Assembly (NCBI GenBank): GCA_021432605.1
Contig: MU271149.1
Location: forward strand, 248,001-312,000
DNA: 64,000 bases
Origin: Coniochaeta sp. PMI_546
Taxonomy: Eukaryota; Ascomycota; Sordariomycetes; Coniochaetales; Coniochaetaceae
Direction: 5' to 3'
Shown piece by piece: positions 62,998-64,000 of the stretch; the stretch's first letter is position 1; every line of letters starts with the position of its first letter. The notes under the pieces were generated by a model. It was not told where the DNA came from and did no database searches. It was given only the letters and a program-made list of their open reading frames with translations. The translations under genes were made by a program, and so were the position numbers.

Positions 62998-64000
62998 CTG
63001 AGTCGCCATGACCTCGCCCTCGTCTGCACATGGGTATTGAACGGGCGGAGGATCTGAGCTTCGGACTTCGGTGCGGCGAATCTGGCGAATGACATGGCGA
63101 AAATCAAGGACAGCTGAACTGCATGGGGAAGGGCGGTTCTTGAGTCCTCATCCAGCTCGCATTCAGGTGGCAAGAGTGTTTGACGCTAGCAGCTGGCTTG
63201 GTCTCTCGCTTGTGGGCGGAGTGGGTTGTGAGGCTATCTGCAATAGATCGCTAGGGTGGTGGTCATCTACTCATACCTACGTTAAGGAATGAGACAATTG
63301 TGGGTGACGAATAGGGAGGAACGCAGGACAATAGTGTTGCGCCGGAGTTGGATTAAAAAAACCAGTCCATATAAGAAAATAATGGAAGGTTTCCGCCCGA
63401 GTTGATGTTCTCTGGCTTAACGAAACTGTTTCTCAAGCCCGTGATCTCTTCTCGGAGATTTGCCAGCCCAACCAAGCGTCTTTGATACCTCGTTCACATC
63501 GGAGGAGCACGCATGTATGCTAATTTGCAGACACATTGCTTGCCTCTATTCTAGACACTGGGCTCAGGCACCTTTGGTACCTAAGGTAGGTAGGGACAGC
63601 TTCACTCAAGCTGGCAAACATACCCGGCCAAACCTCGGAAAAGAAGTCAACGGTGAGATCTGGTCGTATCTGTAGCATAAGGACAGACTGTATCAGTATG
63701 CACCAGGCAGCACCCGTAATTGAGACATGACTATCGCCAATGAAATTCGATTTCGAATGCTGCTTGCAAAGAACGAATGACATCGGAGATATCGTGCAAT
63801 TGGGCCTCGTCGCGCGATTCTTTGAACAACAGGAAACCTGGAATGACGCGCGCGGGTTCCGCTGACTAAGTCATCGGGCGCCGTGAGGATTCGCCATCGG
63901 ATTTGGAGAAACGGCAACAGCGGTGCTCCGACATGGAGCTCTCTCCAGCCAATAGGACGAGACTACGGATTATCTGCCTCTCGAAAGCCGAAGTTCGACG
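62998..64000. other. Intergenic region to right edge
   Basis: No gene is supported. A ctaaggtaggtagg run at 63581-63594 resembles the repeats near 62.1 kb. Frames at 63460-63783 and 63693-63917 have no motif. Confidence 0.4.

Overview
The window is nuclear DNA of a filamentous ascomycete (Pezizomycotina, most likely a Sordariomycete). The genes carry short introns (about 48-93 nt, a few longer) with GTRAGT-like donors and CTAAC/CTGAC branch sites. A lone 5S rRNA gene sits away from any rDNA. The protein families are typical of plant-associated or saprotrophic moulds: an AA11 polysaccharide monooxygenase, a PL4 rhamnogalacturonan lyase, P450s, a Zn2Cys6 factor, an Asp f 4-like protein and a DUF3716-type protein. 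I assembled 24 protein-coding gene models. Each was spliced by hand and its exon lengths checked to sum to a whole number of codons.

Layout. 1-11.7 kb: possible partial gene at the left edge, AA11 enzyme, MFS transporter, GH47 mannosidase, 5S rRNA, ankyrin protein with an apparent STAND-type N-domain. 12.2-15.7 kb: large C2H2-type protein. 15.7-18.4 kb: long intergenic region ending in a cluster of three ATCAGATAA sites in front of a secreted or membrane cytochrome b561 protein. 19.5-24.4 kb: two P450s on the minus strand. 25.4-29.7 kb: an unrecognised 139-aa protein, PL4 lyase, and a secreted protein with all its cysteines in the last exon. 31.7-41.3 kb: old-yellow-enzyme-type oxidoreductase, vacuolar amino-acid transporter, a finger/DUF3716/cupin protein with an internal duplication, PLP enzyme. 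42.3-45.5 kb: small proline-rich protein, Asp f 4-like protein. 47.6-52.3 kb: housekeeping genes (RRP41/SKI6, HDEL-tailed PDI, VTA1). 52.6-61.9 kb: probable beta-galactoside utilisation cluster. 62.5-63.0 kb: SmE.

The most coherent system is the cluster at 52.6-61.9 kb. It contains a Zn2Cys6 regulator, a lactose-permease-type sugar porter and, divergent from the porter, a cytosolic GH2 beta-galactosidase. The two intergenic regions share a motif, TCGGTC-N4-TCGGT (a CGG-N7-CGG direct repeat), found three times. The divergent promoter also holds three GCGGGG sites that fit the CreA consensus. I infer a self-contained regulon: sugar uptake, intracellular hydrolysis, a local pathway activator and glucose repression.

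No CRISPR array, rDNA repeat, tRNA or convincing mobile element was seen. The outer ends of untranslated regions are not resolved, so 'intergenic' below includes UTRs.
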